A stretch of 64,000 bases of DNA from an uncultured Pelagibacteraceae bacterium (GCA_902610655.1 CACLWL010000003.1:40663-104662); one strand, 5' to 3'. Shown: positions 35,764 to 45,747, counted from the first letter of the stretch. Made by a program: numbers and translations. The notes: generated by a model not told the origin, from the sequence alone.

Positions 35764-36364
35764 TATTATGTGTAAATATATTGAGTGTTAAAAATTCTCT
35801 CCTAGAAATTATTTTTTTAATTTTTGGTATTTTTAACTTTAAAGACCTGCAGTACTGAATATATTCGAAAAATCTCAATGAACTAATAGTTTTTCTAACA
35901 ATTGCTGCTATACAAATTCCAACTAAAAAACTTATTAAAGAAACTCCCATAGCTTTAACGGTTAAAGCAAAAGCACTAACAGATAATCCACCTTTAATAA
36001 CACCCCATTTTAAGTTTCTTAACTCACTTTTATTATTAGAATTTGAATATCTATAAGCAAGAATTACTATAGATGTAACAGTACCTATGGGATCACCATG
36101 TATAAAACTAGAAGTTAATGTGCCTGATGCAATTTCGGCAAATTCTTCTTTATGTCTTTTCTTCCAACCAAAATATATAGCTAAAGGTCCAATAGATGAT
36201 GCTAATAATTCATTAAACTCAACGTGTTTAATATCCTCTAGCCATTTTTGTGGAACTTTTATTATTCCATAAACTTGGTCATGAATAACATTATAAGATT
36301 TTGCGTAAGTGCTATGTACTAAACTTGATACATAAGGCGCATAATTTAAAATATTTTTTTTCAA
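35756..36364 (-). CDS. Membrane-associated protein, unknown (202 residues)
   Basis: The N-terminal half is soluble with an amphipathic region (YAPYVSSLVHSTYAKSYNVIHDQVYGIIKVPQKW); about residues 60-170 include hydrophobic stretches, ELLASSIGPLAIYFGW, IGTVTSIVILAYRY and LSVSAFALTVKAMGVSLISFLVGICIAAIV, suggesting two to four membrane segments. The C-terminus is basic. No family recognised. It starts 2 bp after the 52-residue coiled gene, and is followed by the micropeptide frames. Confidence 0.6.
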   Translation of the reverse strand: MKKNILNYAPYVSSLVHSTYAKSYNVIHDQVYGIIKVPQKWLEDIKHVEFNELLASSIGPLAIYFGWKKRHKEEFAEIASGTLTSSFIHGDPIGTVTSIVILAYRYSNSNNKSELRNLKWGVIKGGLSVSAFALTVKAMGVSLISFLVGICIAAIVRKTISSLRFFEYIQYCRSLKLKIPKIKKIISRREFLTLNIFTHNNA

Positions 36365-36366
36365 AA

Positions 36367-36525
36367 TTAGTTAAGTTTATTTTTTAGGTATTTACTTGTT
36401 AATTCAACGTATCTAAACCATTCGGCTATATATTTTCTTTCTTCGTTTTTTCTTTCTTTTTCGATTTGTTTTTGAGCTTTTTCAGTTGCTTTGTCGATTA
36501 TGTTGATTTGATTATTTTTTTCCAC
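36367..36525 (-). CDS. Small charged helical protein, unknown (52 residues)
   Basis: A GTG-initiated frame (VEKNNQINIIDKATEKAQKQ...) rich in Lys, Glu and Gln, predicted as one long amphipathic helix, ending in EWFRYVELTSKYLKNKLN. It is directly upstream of the 202-residue membrane protein gene with a 2-bp gap, and too short for usual gene calls. First gene of the minus-strand cassette running to 34.8 kb. Confidence 0.45.
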   Translation of the reverse strand: MEKNNQINIIDKATEKAQKQIEKERKNEERKYIAEWFRYVELTSKYLKNKLN

Positions 36526-36599
36526 TTTATTTAGATACTTTTACCGATATATAAGGCTTAAATATGGCTATAAAATCCAACAATTCAAAAGTAAATCTC

Positions 36600-38324
36600 T
36601 TAGTTTTCTTCAGAGATTTTTTTTAACATATCTATATTTTTCTCAGTCCCAATTATATCCAATATTAACTTAGGACGCGAAAGTCCAATATACATTTCTT
36701 CCGGATTATTTAGTGCATCCTCTAAATCAAATAAGATAACAATCTCTCTTTCTAGGCCTTTATATCTTCTGACACTATCAAAAACAATTTCATCTTCATC
36801 ATTTTGCTCAGCTTTAACAAAATACAGATTATCTTTTTTTTTACCATTAGATTCTTTGGAAAAGTAATTCCCCAAAATACTGGTACCAGTACCATGGTTA
36901 TTACCAGTAAGCACAGCTATTTCTTTTTTATCTATACCTTCATTAATTATGTATTTATTTATTAAATTTATAACTTTTCTTTCTGCTATTTCTCTAGTTG
37001 GAGCAATAAAATACTTTACACTTTCTCCTTTGGGGCCTTCTGAAGTTGTTGATTCACCTTTGTAGAATGATTTTTGAGCTGCAAAAATATCTTGAGTATT
37101 TCTATAATTTTTTTTCAATATAAATGGATGTTTTGGAAAATCTGGTAAATCTAAATTACTTTCATGATAGACTTTTTGATTGTTATCGTGAAATATATAT
37201 ACAGGACTTTTAAATGGATCATTTAAAATCATTAAAAGTGAGTCCCATTGAGATTTGTTTATATCCTGACCCTCGTCAACGACTAAAGCATCGTATTTAA
37301 TACCTGTTTTTTCAATTGATTTTTCAAGTAATCGCTGATGTTTCTCATAAATTGGTAGATCAATTAAATTTTTATCTTTTATTACTTCTTCAATCTCTTC
37401 TGCTGTAATTTTTGCCTTATCATACATTTCTTTGCAAAGACCACTAAAATGAAATACATCAACATTTTTAATATCTTTCATTATTTGACTTAATTGAACC
37501 TTGAAAGGTTTATTAGCTCCACAAACAAATAATACTGTTTTAAATTTTTGAGCAAATTTTTTAGAAGTTTCCTCTGCTAATTTACTTTTTCCTGTACCAG
37601 CTCTACCTTCTATAATTAAACGATCTTGCTTTTCAACAACTTCTAATATTTCTAATTGATGTTTGTCATACTCAATAATTTGCTTATTTTGATGTTTGAG
37701 TTTTGATTTTAGAGATAATTCAAATTTAATTTTCTTAGCAAACATCTGCTTTAAAAAAAGTCTTACGCGTGAACCTGAAAAATCTTCTTGTTTATTTTTT
37801 TCCAACATTTTTTTTATTATAATTTTACCCAAATTATTTATTTCATCATGAGCAACATAATTTGAAATATTATCTCCAGCACCTAATGAATTAGGCAATC
37901 CAGAATCTGGAAAAATAGCTAAAATACCATAAGGAATATAGGGTGTTTTTTTTCCATACATCTCCTCAATTTTTTCTTTTAATGCATACTTGTTATCTCT
38001 AGCTTGTTTAATTGGATTTTTGATTTCATTTCTATTGCCGTGTCTTGTCGTAGAATACCATTTACCTTCGGAAGGAATCCATTCAATTGGATTTCCGCCT
38101 TTTACCTCAATAATTAAAATACCTATTTTTTCGTTAAAAATGATAAAATCTATTTCCCAGTCATCTCTATATACATTTGAACTAGAGCCATGATCTATTT
38201 CTACATTATAATAAATATCAAAATCTTTTTCATTACCAAAAATTTCTTTTAATTTTTCAAAAACAATTTTTTCAGCATCTCTGCTAGGATTGTCTGTATA
38301 AGGAAAATTTTCAGGTATTATCAT
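36600..38324 (-). CDS. NERD nuclease-related domain fused to UvrD-like helicase
   Basis: A 574-residue protein. The N-terminal NERD domain (about 10-110) has DDWEIDFIIFNEKIGILIIEVKGG, the D...ExK arrangement of the PD-(D/E)xK nuclease fold. The helicase part shows Walker A IEGRAGTGKSKLAEE (about 240), Walker B ALVVDEGQDINKSQWD (about 350), motif IV-like LKKNYRNTQDIF and a C-terminal VRRYKGLEREIVILFD and YIGLSRPKLIL (motifs V-VI of SF1 helicases). NERD-helicase fusions occur in plasmids and defence islands. It overlaps drmB by 4 bp, so it is part of the DISARM-like operon and may provide the nuclease that DrmC supplies elsewhere; that role is inference. Confidence 0.85.
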   Translation of the reverse strand: MIIPENFPYTDNPSRDAEKIVFEKLKEIFGNEKDFDIYYNVEIDHGSSSNVYRDDWEIDFIIFNEKIGILIIEVKGGNPIEWIPSEGKWYSTTRHGNRNEIKNPIKQARDNKYALKEKIEEMYGKKTPYIPYGILAIFPDSGLPNSLGAGDNISNYVAHDEINNLGKIIIKKMLEKNKQEDFSGSRVRLFLKQMFAKKIKFELSLKSKLKHQNKQIIEYDKHQLEILEVVEKQDRLIIEGRAGTGKSKLAEETSKKFAQKFKTVLFVCGANKPFKVQLSQIMKDIKNVDVFHFSGLCKEMYDKAKITAEEIEEVIKDKNLIDLPIYEKHQRLLEKSIEKTGIKYDALVVDEGQDINKSQWDSLLMILNDPFKSPVYIFHDNNQKVYHESNLDLPDFPKHPFILKKNYRNTQDIFAAQKSFYKGESTTSEGPKGESVKYFIAPTREIAERKVINLINKYIINEGIDKKEIAVLTGNNHGTGTSILGNYFSKESNGKKKDNLYFVKAEQNDEDEIVFDSVRRYKGLEREIVILFDLEDALNNPEEMYIGLSRPKLILDIIGTEKNIDMLKKISEEN

Positions 38325-40237
38325 TCGAAATCAAAAAAGGATTTAAATTCATCATTTATATCGCCTCTAAGCATTGCTCTATCCAAAAATCTATTCCAAT
38401 TTTGACATGATGTTTCAGGAAGAAGCATGCAAGCATGACATGCTGCGTGATTAAATTGCTCAGAAGCAGATTTAATTCCCATTATACAGTGTGGGTCTTG
38501 AGAACAATTATGTTTAGATTTTATTGCATTTAGAAATATATTTTTAAATCTATTTAAATCAGCCTGTCTTGAAAGACCTCCCAATGTACCTTCTGAGTCA
38601 CTTGAAGATGTATAAATTAATATTCCAGACATCTTTTCATCTTTTTTGTCTGAAATATATAATCTCTCTCTTAAAGAAGCTTCATTGTAACCACAGACTT
38701 TTGCTAATTCAGATATTAATGAATGAGCAAGTGAGTGAACTAATAAGTATCGAGGTGTAATATCAATAATATTTTCAGTTTTTTTACCTATACTTGCAAT
38801 GTATTTTTCATTAATAATTGATGCTCTTTTAATAAGTGCTTTATTTTTTTCCCATTTTTCTAATCTTTTTTCATTTAGTGAAATAAAAATTCCTTCACCT
38901 CTAATTTCTATTGCTGGTAACCAATTAATTTTTTGATTATCCTTGTTAAATAGTTTTCCCATTTTGAATTCTTCTCCAGTTGTGGGATTTTTTTTATTAG
39001 TTTTATAATCTTCAGCGTCAACAATTCTTGTAAAACCCACCAAAGATCTGGTTTCTCTTAATCTTACTACTTTAACTAATTTACTTAAATATTTTGATAG
39101 ATGATCGTCAATTTTTTGTTCTCTGATTTCAAACATTTCTCGATCTGGTGAGTAATCTTTCAAACTTTCTGAAATTTTAAATTCTTCCATAAATCTTAGA
39201 TATTCTTCCCAATATATTGCTCTATCTTTTTCGAGATATTCTTTAAACCATTTCAGCTTTTCGTTTATTTTTTTTATTTCGTTATCATCTATATCAAAAC
39301 TTTTTAATGAAATTTTTAAGAATGAGACTCTATCCTCATCATTAAATTTAGGATCAAAAAGTTCGTCCATTGTTAAATTTGCGTCGTATAATATTTGTAA
39401 ACATTTTTCATCAAAAGGAGGTATGGTTAGCGAAGATAAATGAATAGGTTTGTATAAATCACCTGCTCCTCTCTGACGAGCTTCTACTTCTAGGTCACAT
39501 TTTTCTGAGTGGTCTCTAATACCATCCTCATGTTTTATCCATGGCATTTTACCTAAACATTTAATTCCTTTTAATTGTCCAGAAAAAATACCATCTAAAG
39601 ATCTTTCGGTATTACATTTCATACATTTAAGTACTAGACCAGATAAACCCATATCTTCACCAACTGATGAAAGTTTAAAAATATTTTTTTTATAATCAAA
39701 TTTACAATCTCCACTATTTTCTTTACCATGAACCCATAAAAACCATGGAAAATCATCTAGATGGCCATTTTTGCAAGCAACGACAAATCTAGTGGGGACA
39801 GCAAATATATTATTTTTTCTGCCCTTTTTTCTCTCTTCATCGCTACAAGAAGTACAAATTTTTTGTGGATCTCCATAAGTTAGGCTTTGCCATTCTGAAT
39901 ACCATTTAATTGTTCTACATCTTGGACAAATTAAATATCTTGGAAATCTAAATCCCCAAAGTTCTCGGTTTTCGTTATACTTGTCATTATCATCATTTAC
40001 TGGTGGCAATCTGAATCCAATAACACCTAGTTTTTTTTTTAACCTATCTTCACGTATTGTTTGTTTGTCAAAGGAAAATTTTTTTTTTGAACTTTTATCC
40101 CAGTATTCTAATCCTGCTGAAACTACCGAGATGCTTCCAGCTCCAGTACTATCTAATGTAAAATCAATTATTGAACCTGGGCCATATTCTAAAACCCTAC
40201 TTCTTCTAATTTTACTTAATTTATTATTTCTAGTCAT
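38321..40237 (-). CDS. drmB: DISARM protein DrmB (DUF1998)
   Basis: A 638-residue protein matching DrmB. The N-terminus has SRVLEYGPGSIIDF, typical of DrmB; a zinc-type region follows (LICPRCRTIKWYSEW, about 100-114, and CTSC shortly after), then KCMKCNTERS. The C-terminal DUF1998 domain has YLLVHSLAHSLISELAKVCGY (about 495-515), SGILIYTSSSDSEGTLGGL, CSQDPHCIMG and NHAACHACMLLPETSCQNWNR (about 600), giving a dense Cys/His set for metal binding. In DISARM, DrmB pairs with the helicase DrmA to form the core complex that blocks DNA entry. Overlaps drmA by 8 bp and the NERD-helicase by 4 bp, consistent with stoichiometric expression. Confidence 0.9.
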   Translation of the reverse strand: MTRNNKLSKIRRSRVLEYGPGSIIDFTLDSTGAGSISVVSAGLEYWDKSSKKKFSFDKQTIREDRLKKKLGVIGFRLPPVNDDNDKYNENRELWGFRFPRYLICPRCRTIKWYSEWQSLTYGDPQKICTSCSDEERKKGRKNNIFAVPTRFVVACKNGHLDDFPWFLWVHGKENSGDCKFDYKKNIFKLSSVGEDMGLSGLVLKCMKCNTERSLDGIFSGQLKGIKCLGKMPWIKHEDGIRDHSEKCDLEVEARQRGAGDLYKPIHLSSLTIPPFDEKCLQILYDANLTMDELFDPKFNDEDRVSFLKISLKSFDIDDNEIKKINEKLKWFKEYLEKDRAIYWEEYLRFMEEFKISESLKDYSPDREMFEIREQKIDDHLSKYLSKLVKVVRLRETRSLVGFTRIVDAEDYKTNKKNPTTGEEFKMGKLFNKDNQKINWLPAIEIRGEGIFISLNEKRLEKWEKNKALIKRASIINEKYIASIGKKTENIIDITPRYLLVHSLAHSLISELAKVCGYNEASLRERLYISDKKDEKMSGILIYTSSSDSEGTLGGLSRQADLNRFKNIFLNAIKSKHNCSQDPHCIMGIKSASEQFNHAACHACMLLPETSCQNWNRFLDRAMLRGDINDEFKSFFDFE

Positions 40238-43200
40238 TTAAATTTATTCTTCCTTCTTTACATGAATATTCAACACCAGGTTCAACTCCTCTTAAAGAAT
40301 TAGGAGTTGGTTTTGCATCTGGAGTGAAAGATCCTGATGCTTTTTTAGCTACAAAACTTTCAAAAGAAATTAATAATGACTCATTCTGTCTTTGTTGGTT
40401 CCAAAAATATTTTAACTCTTTAGTGTTGGCTCGCTCTACCCATGTATCCAAAAATATTTCTAGCTCTTTCTTAGTTGGCTCTAATTCTGATGGATCATTT
40501 TTTTTAACTTTATCTAAAATAATAGGTATTATCTCATTTCTTGCTCTGTCCACTTTATTTTTTATGTCTTTTGGACTTTCTAAATTAAGCTTCGTTTTGC
40601 AAAGTATAACAAGCAATACATGCAAAGCTTTGTCCCTAGCATTAGGAGAAAATGGAGTAACGCTAGTGTTTTCTACACCTTTATAAATTTCATTGTGCCA
40701 AAAACTAAAATTCTCGTATCTATTTCTGTCTCTTATTTTTGCATGATTATATAAAGAAACTATTATGCCTGAATTTTTGTCTCTACCCACTCTACTTGTT
40801 GCTTGTATATACTCTGACATTGATTTTGGTTGCCCATTAACAATCATTAAATTTAATCTTCTTATATCAATACCAACACTAATCATATTAGTTGCTAAAA
40901 CTATATCTATAAAACCTGGTTTTCCAAAATCACGAGATAAAAGTCTTTGTCTAATAATGGGAATTTCTGAAGATTTTTTTCTACCACTAAGTTCCTCTGG
41001 TGGAGATAATTTTTCAAGTCTTGCTTTTTCTTTTCTTCTATTTGCAATAATTTGAATTGTATCACGGACTTGCTCATTCATCATAGGTTCTGATGAGCTT
41101 AAAATTTTAAGTGAATTAAAATAAGCTACAACGGTTCCATAATTATTTATAAAATTTTCCTTATTTATTTCCTGATCCATTCCACTTTGCAAAAGTGATG
41201 TTGCTACCATTTGTAATAAATACTTATCTGACCTTCCGTTTGAAGATAAGGCTACATATTTTCTATGTGATGAGGTATCAATTTTTGAAAAAAAAGAATT
41301 TTGATAATCAATTCCTGGTGGTGGAAATTGAAAGGATTTCCTATTAAATAAGTTTTTAACCTGATTTGTTGCACTTTTTATTGTTGCTGTTGAACCAATA
41401 ATTTTTATCTTTTTAGATCCATTAGTACACAAATTGTCTACAGCAGTTTCATATAAAGCGGTAAGAGTTCCAAGTGGACCTGATATTAAATGAAGTTCGT
41501 CTTGTATAATAAGACTAGGTGGAGATGATATATCTTTTTTTCCTAAAAATCCCAGCGCCTCATCTTTTCGGATAATTTGTGCAAATTTATCAATAGTCGC
41601 AAGTAGAAAAGTAGGTAAGTTACTATAAAGACATTCATCAACTGTCATTATTGGAATTTTTTCTAACTTTTTTTGAATTTCGCAGGTATCTCTTGTTTCT
41701 GGTTTAACACATTCAACTCTAATTTCTTTATTGTCATCATCTGATTTATATAACAATTGTTCTTTACAACACGGACATTCAATTAATTGTCTTGGGGTAC
41801 TTTCTGCTAGAGAGTTTGGGTTATTAATAACTTTTGCAGCTTCCGAATACCAATTTGGCGTTTGTTTTTGTCCAACCCAAAGACCCAGCGTTATTTCTTT
41901 TTCCCCAAATAAACTGGAGTTTTCTTTTCTTAAAATTTCTGCTGCACATATTGTTGATGCTATCCTACTAAACTGATCAATAGTAAGTGCTCTTAATGTA
42001 TATCTCATTATAATTTGTGTTCCATTAACATTTTCAAATTTTTTATTAAGTCTAGAATAGAAAATCAAAAAAACTGAAATAAACAAATAAGCTTCTGTTT
42101 TTCCTCCTCCAGTAGGAAACCAAAGTAAATCAAAAAAATCTCTATCTTTTGATTCCTCATCAACTATAGATTCTAAATTTAAAAGAAAAAAACCTAATTG
42201 AAATGGACGCCATGAAAATTGAAAATCACTCTTATTATTCCATGAATATTGTTTCTCAATAGCAGAATTTGCAAATCTAAAAGCTTCTAGAATATTCTTA
42301 TCATTTGCTAATTTTTCTAAACCCTTTTTCATTCTAGATAAGGCTAATTCACAATTTGAAAGATTCTTTTTGCCTTGATTATCCAAAGGTTTAGATAAAT
42401 CTTTGATCTTTTTTTTTTCAGAATTAATCCAATTTTGATAACTTTCTATCAAAACATTAAGCTTTTTTTTAATTGTATTTAAATCTTCTTCTTTAAAAGA
42501 TTTTGCAGTTAAAAGATTTGCATCTTTAAAAAAATCTTTGTCTCCTTCTGTGCTAACAGAGTAGATGTTTTTTTCAGTAAGCCATAAGGCCTTTATTAAT
42601 TTTACCTCGTTATTTTTTAATGCCCAATCAGCGGTGCAATTAAAACCAGAACAATAATCTTTATTATTTCTGTATATAAGTTCATAAATTTTTTCATCCT
42701 CATCATCTGGATCATAATTTATTACTGGTCTAGGTTCAAAGCCATAGCTACAATGTAATTCAAAACTTGTTTGAAAAAAACTTCTCTCTGTTTGATCTTT
42801 TTTAGTATCAGAGCCCCCTAATGATTTTGGAGTCCATTTATTTTGGTTTACTATTGCAAGAGTTACGTGCGTTAAATTATTTAACTCTTTTTTTTCATAC
42901 CATATTTCTAAATTATTTAAACTTTCATTTTCTAATTTTAAAAATTCAGTTTTTTTAGTTAAATTAATTATTTGATTATGATTTATTTCTTTTCTCTTCC
43001 ATTTTATTTTTTTGTCTTCATTAGAATTTTCATCAATTTCTTCTTTATAAACTCCTAAATTAATTTGTATTTCTAATTCCAACTTTTTGTTTTTTTTATG
43101 ATCTAAACAAAAAGATAATCCCATAGAAGACGGTTTTCTTGTTTTATTGCTTGCAATTCTGTCTTTTATTTCATCATATGTATCTTCATTTTTAGTTATA

Positions 43201-43367
43201 GGATCTGTCTCATCATCATGTTCGTCAGGTTCACATTCGTTTGCAGGATATAAAATACCATTTAAATATGTTGTATCTGGATTATAATTTAAAGTTTCTT
43301 CTTTATTAAGTGGACCTATTAAATCTTCTTTAAGTCTTTTAATAAATATTTCTCTTTTATCTTCCAT
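40230..43367 (-). CDS. drmA: DISARM SF2 helicase DrmA
   Basis: About 1045 residues from the ATG at 43367; an upstream TTG (43418) and ATG (43403) are in frame but lie inside the preceding gene and add nothing family-like. Hallmarks: IKRLKEDLIGP and YLNGILYPANECEP near the N-terminus, Walker A WFPTGGGKTEAYLFISVFL (about 415-433), DEAH-type box IIQDELHLISGPLGTLTALYE (about 620-640), and the C-terminal helicase motifs IVLATNMISVGIDIRRLNLMIVNGQPKSMSEYIQATSRVGRD (about 820-865). These match DrmA of DISARM, including the DELH variant. DrmA with DrmB loads on DNA with 5' ends in class-1/2 systems. Overlaps drmB by 8 bp. Confidence 0.9.
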   Translation of the reverse strand: MEDKREIFIKRLKEDLIGPLNKEETLNYNPDTTYLNGILYPANECEPDEHDDETDPITKNEDTYDEIKDRIASNKTRKPSSMGLSFCLDHKKNKKLELEIQINLGVYKEEIDENSNEDKKIKWKRKEINHNQIINLTKKTEFLKLENESLNNLEIWYEKKELNNLTHVTLAIVNQNKWTPKSLGGSDTKKDQTERSFFQTSFELHCSYGFEPRPVINYDPDDEDEKIYELIYRNNKDYCSGFNCTADWALKNNEVKLIKALWLTEKNIYSVSTEGDKDFFKDANLLTAKSFKEEDLNTIKKKLNVLIESYQNWINSEKKKIKDLSKPLDNQGKKNLSNCELALSRMKKGLEKLANDKNILEAFRFANSAIEKQYSWNNKSDFQFSWRPFQLGFFLLNLESIVDEESKDRDFFDLLWFPTGGGKTEAYLFISVFLIFYSRLNKKFENVNGTQIIMRYTLRALTIDQFSRIASTICAAEILRKENSSLFGEKEITLGLWVGQKQTPNWYSEAAKVINNPNSLAESTPRQLIECPCCKEQLLYKSDDDNKEIRVECVKPETRDTCEIQKKLEKIPIMTVDECLYSNLPTFLLATIDKFAQIIRKDEALGFLGKKDISSPPSLIIQDELHLISGPLGTLTALYETAVDNLCTNGSKKIKIIGSTATIKSATNQVKNLFNRKSFQFPPPGIDYQNSFFSKIDTSSHRKYVALSSNGRSDKYLLQMVATSLLQSGMDQEINKENFINNYGTVVAYFNSLKILSSSEPMMNEQVRDTIQIIANRRKEKARLEKLSPPEELSGRKKSSEIPIIRQRLLSRDFGKPGFIDIVLATNMISVGIDIRRLNLMIVNGQPKSMSEYIQATSRVGRDKNSGIIVSLYNHAKIRDRNRYENFSFWHNEIYKGVENTSVTPFSPNARDKALHVLLVILCKTKLNLESPKDIKNKVDRARNEIIPIILDKVKKNDPSELEPTKKELEIFLDTWVERANTKELKYFWNQQRQNESLLISFESFVAKKASGSFTPDAKPTPNSLRGVEPGVEYSCKEGRINLND

Positions 43368-45633
43368 ATCTTCTTTGAGTATATTTTGCTTTTGTTTGTA
43401 CATATGCCCAACCAGCAACTATGGGTGAGAGAAAAAAGCCAGTTTTTCCATATGGTTCATAAACACTTGGCAACATAGAATTGCTTTTTGATATAACGCA
43501 GGTCTTTGAACCAATCATATAAACATCATTTATAGGTCTTGAGGTTCTTCCACTTGCATGATTGTTAATAATTTTTTGCAAACCTATTGTAAAGCTTGGG
43601 CTCATATAGCCAAAATTATGTGTTAAATTAAACTTTCCATACTTATCTACTTCGGATTGTTTTCCAAATGCCATCGCATAGTTCATGCCAAGGCCTACCT
43701 GATGTACTAAACCAATTTTTATAGGGCTATGAATTTTAGAAAAAAATTTTTGGTTATTATCAACTTCTTTCTTATTTTTAAAACCCCAATTTTTACTAGA
43801 GGGATTTGCAACCAATCTTACTTCATCAATATCATCCTTAAGTCCAACTTGAATCTTGAAAAATGGATTACCATATGAATTTTTCCTATATATATAAACA
43901 CGTTCAAACATTTTTTTGTTCCAATCTCTGTATCCAATTTCTTCCTCTAAATCTCTAACACTAAAATCATTTCTGCACCTAGTTATAGCAACATACATTA
44001 TTCTTGTTTCTTCACGAAAATCAGAGTTTTTTTGAGGCTCTTCATTTTTAAAAGTATAATAAGAAACTTTTTCAGATTCTTTTCCTTTTGAAGCGTGAAT
44101 AGTCCCTAGAACATTTTGGGATTCTCCATAATCCCTCATGCACAAATCAAGCAAAGGTTTTCCAGATGATAGTTTTTCTCTTAATGTTTCTATACTTACA
44201 TCTTGATTAATTGGTGCTTCTCTATGAATTTTTCTCCACGCTTCTTCTGGATCCATCGATGATACTATTTTTATGTTTTGCCATTTTTCGATAAAATATT
44301 TTTTAGATATATTTTCATCCATATGATCGTAAAATATTCTTGCTAACCATGGATAATAACAAGTTGAACTACCTCCAAATCTTAAGCTTACATTTTGTTT
44401 ATTTTTAAAAGCAGTGTTTGCGGCATTAAGCATTTCAACTTTTTTTCTAAACAAAAATAGATGCTTTTGTCCTTTTCTAACACTTTCAATAATATCCTCA
44501 ACAATTCCATTGGAATCCTCTTCAGCTTTTTCAAATAATACTTCTTTTTTTTTTAAATAATCTTTTTGTCCATCAGAATCTTTTTTTGAATCAACAAAAT
44601 TTTTTCTAAATTTTGTAAATAAATCTAAAAGTTTTTTAGAATCAGTTCTAAATATTTTAGTTAATTCTTTTCGAGCAAATTTTTTATTTTCAATTAATTC
44701 ATCTAAAAAATTTTCTTGTTCTTCTGATTGATCTCCATCATCTAAAGTAAAATTATAGATTGCTTGGTTTGGATCACCAAAAATAGTAACTCCACAATTT
44801 TTATTAATTTTTTTAATTATTATCAATAAAAGTTTTGATCTTATTCCAGTAATATCTTGTGCTTCATCAATTATGATATGCTCAAAACTTTTTATTACAG
44901 AAATTACATCTTCATTTTTTTTTTTAATTAAATCTATGAAAGCTTCTATATTTAATTCATAATCGCCAGTCATATAATCTTTTGCTTCTTTGCCTATATC
45001 GCCCAAACCATACAAAAATTTAAATGTTTGTGAGTCAATAGTGGAAAGTTGAATTGATGTAACATTTATATTGCTTCGTTTCTCAATTCTATCTTTCAAC
45101 TCTTTAATTGCTGCATTTGAAAATGATAGTACTAACAAATTGGAAGGGTTTACATTTTGTTCAGTAATTAAATTATTACATCTTAAAGCCGCAATCGCTG
45201 TTTTTCCACATCCAGGAGGAGATATAACTACAATTCTTTTTGATGAATTTTCTTCAATTATTTCTTTTTGTTCTTTAGAGGGTACAAATATTGATGAAGC
45301 TTCTTTTTTAATATTCCAAATTTTTTGAAGTTGGTCTAATAATAATATCTCTTTGGAATGTAAATAGCCGTCTACTTCTGCTAAATCTGCAAATAACTCA
45401 AAATAATATTCTTTCTCATTGTCTGGAACTTTTTCTGTAAATTCGTAAAAAAAAGTTTTAAATTGATCAATTCCTTTATCTTTGATTTCATCATGTACAT
45501 TTTTAACTTCTTCTACACTTAATTCCCATTCCTCCTCGCATATATCCTCTAAATATTTTTTTTCATCTTCATGAAATTTATCATCTATAAGACAAAGAGA
45601 AATACATGCTATTAATGGACTTTTATCTGACAT
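43357..45633 (-). CDS. TerB-like domain fused to UvrD/Rep-type helicase
   Basis: About 758 residues from ATG at 45633 (the longer TTG start at 45669 is less likely). Residues 1-110 look like a TerB tellurite-resistance fold: PLIACISLCLIDDKFHEDEKKYLEDIC and YYFELFADLAEVDGYLHSKEILLLDQ, the two D-x-x-x-x-x-E helical hairpins. Then an SF1 helicase: Walker A VVISPPGCGKTAIAALR (about 135-150), Walker B HIIIDEAQDITG (about 252-263), DPNQAIYNF, LTKIFRTDSKKLL, and IHASKGKESEKVSYYTF with MYVAITRCRNDF (motifs V-VI). First gene of the operon leading into drmA; divergent from the methyltransferase. TerB domains elsewhere link to membrane stress and defence systems; here the role is unknown. Confidence 0.8.
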   Translation of the reverse strand: MSDKSPLIACISLCLIDDKFHEDEKKYLEDICEEEWELSVEEVKNVHDEIKDKGIDQFKTFFYEFTEKVPDNEKEYYFELFADLAEVDGYLHSKEILLLDQLQKIWNIKKEASSIFVPSKEQKEIIEENSSKRIVVISPPGCGKTAIAALRCNNLITEQNVNPSNLLVLSFSNAAIKELKDRIEKRSNINVTSIQLSTIDSQTFKFLYGLGDIGKEAKDYMTGDYELNIEAFIDLIKKKNEDVISVIKSFEHIIIDEAQDITGIRSKLLLIIIKKINKNCGVTIFGDPNQAIYNFTLDDGDQSEEQENFLDELIENKKFARKELTKIFRTDSKKLLDLFTKFRKNFVDSKKDSDGQKDYLKKKEVLFEKAEEDSNGIVEDIIESVRKGQKHLFLFRKKVEMLNAANTAFKNKQNVSLRFGGSSTCYYPWLARIFYDHMDENISKKYFIEKWQNIKIVSSMDPEEAWRKIHREAPINQDVSIETLREKLSSGKPLLDLCMRDYGESQNVLGTIHASKGKESEKVSYYTFKNEEPQKNSDFREETRIMYVAITRCRNDFSVRDLEEEIGYRDWNKKMFERVYIYRKNSYGNPFFKIQVGLKDDIDEVRLVANPSSKNWGFKNKKEVDNNQKFFSKIHSPIKIGLVHQVGLGMNYAMAFGKQSEVDKYGKFNLTHNFGYMSPSFTIGLQKIINNHASGRTSRPINDVYMIGSKTCVISKSNSMLPSVYEPYGKTGFFLSPIVAGWAYVQTKAKYTQRRYGR

Positions 45634-45682
45634 TAATTTAATACTAATTTTAAAAAAATAATTTTTCAATCAATTATCTAAG

Positions 45683-45719
45683 AGTCAAGTGACTAATATT
45701 TATATTCTGATATTATAAT
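45683..45719 (+). promoter_or_regulatory. Candidate promoter/operator between the DISARM-like operon and the methyltransferase
   Basis: The 114-bp divergent gap contains an interrupted palindrome AGTCAAGTGACT (45683-45694) and a perfect -10-like TATAAT at 45714-45719. The GTGACT half gives a weak -35 about 19 bp upstream of it. The ATG of the methyltransferase follows 28 bp later. The palindrome would be a natural place for a regulator to balance methylation and restriction, but no regulator gene is adjacent. Confidence 0.45.
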
Positions 45720-45747
45720 TAACTTCCTTTGATTCTATAACTACAGT

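Noticed and set aside
43368..43418. Longer drmA start at TTG 43418
   Set aside because: The added residues lie inside the upstream helicase gene and do not resemble DrmA; ATG at 43367 is preferred.
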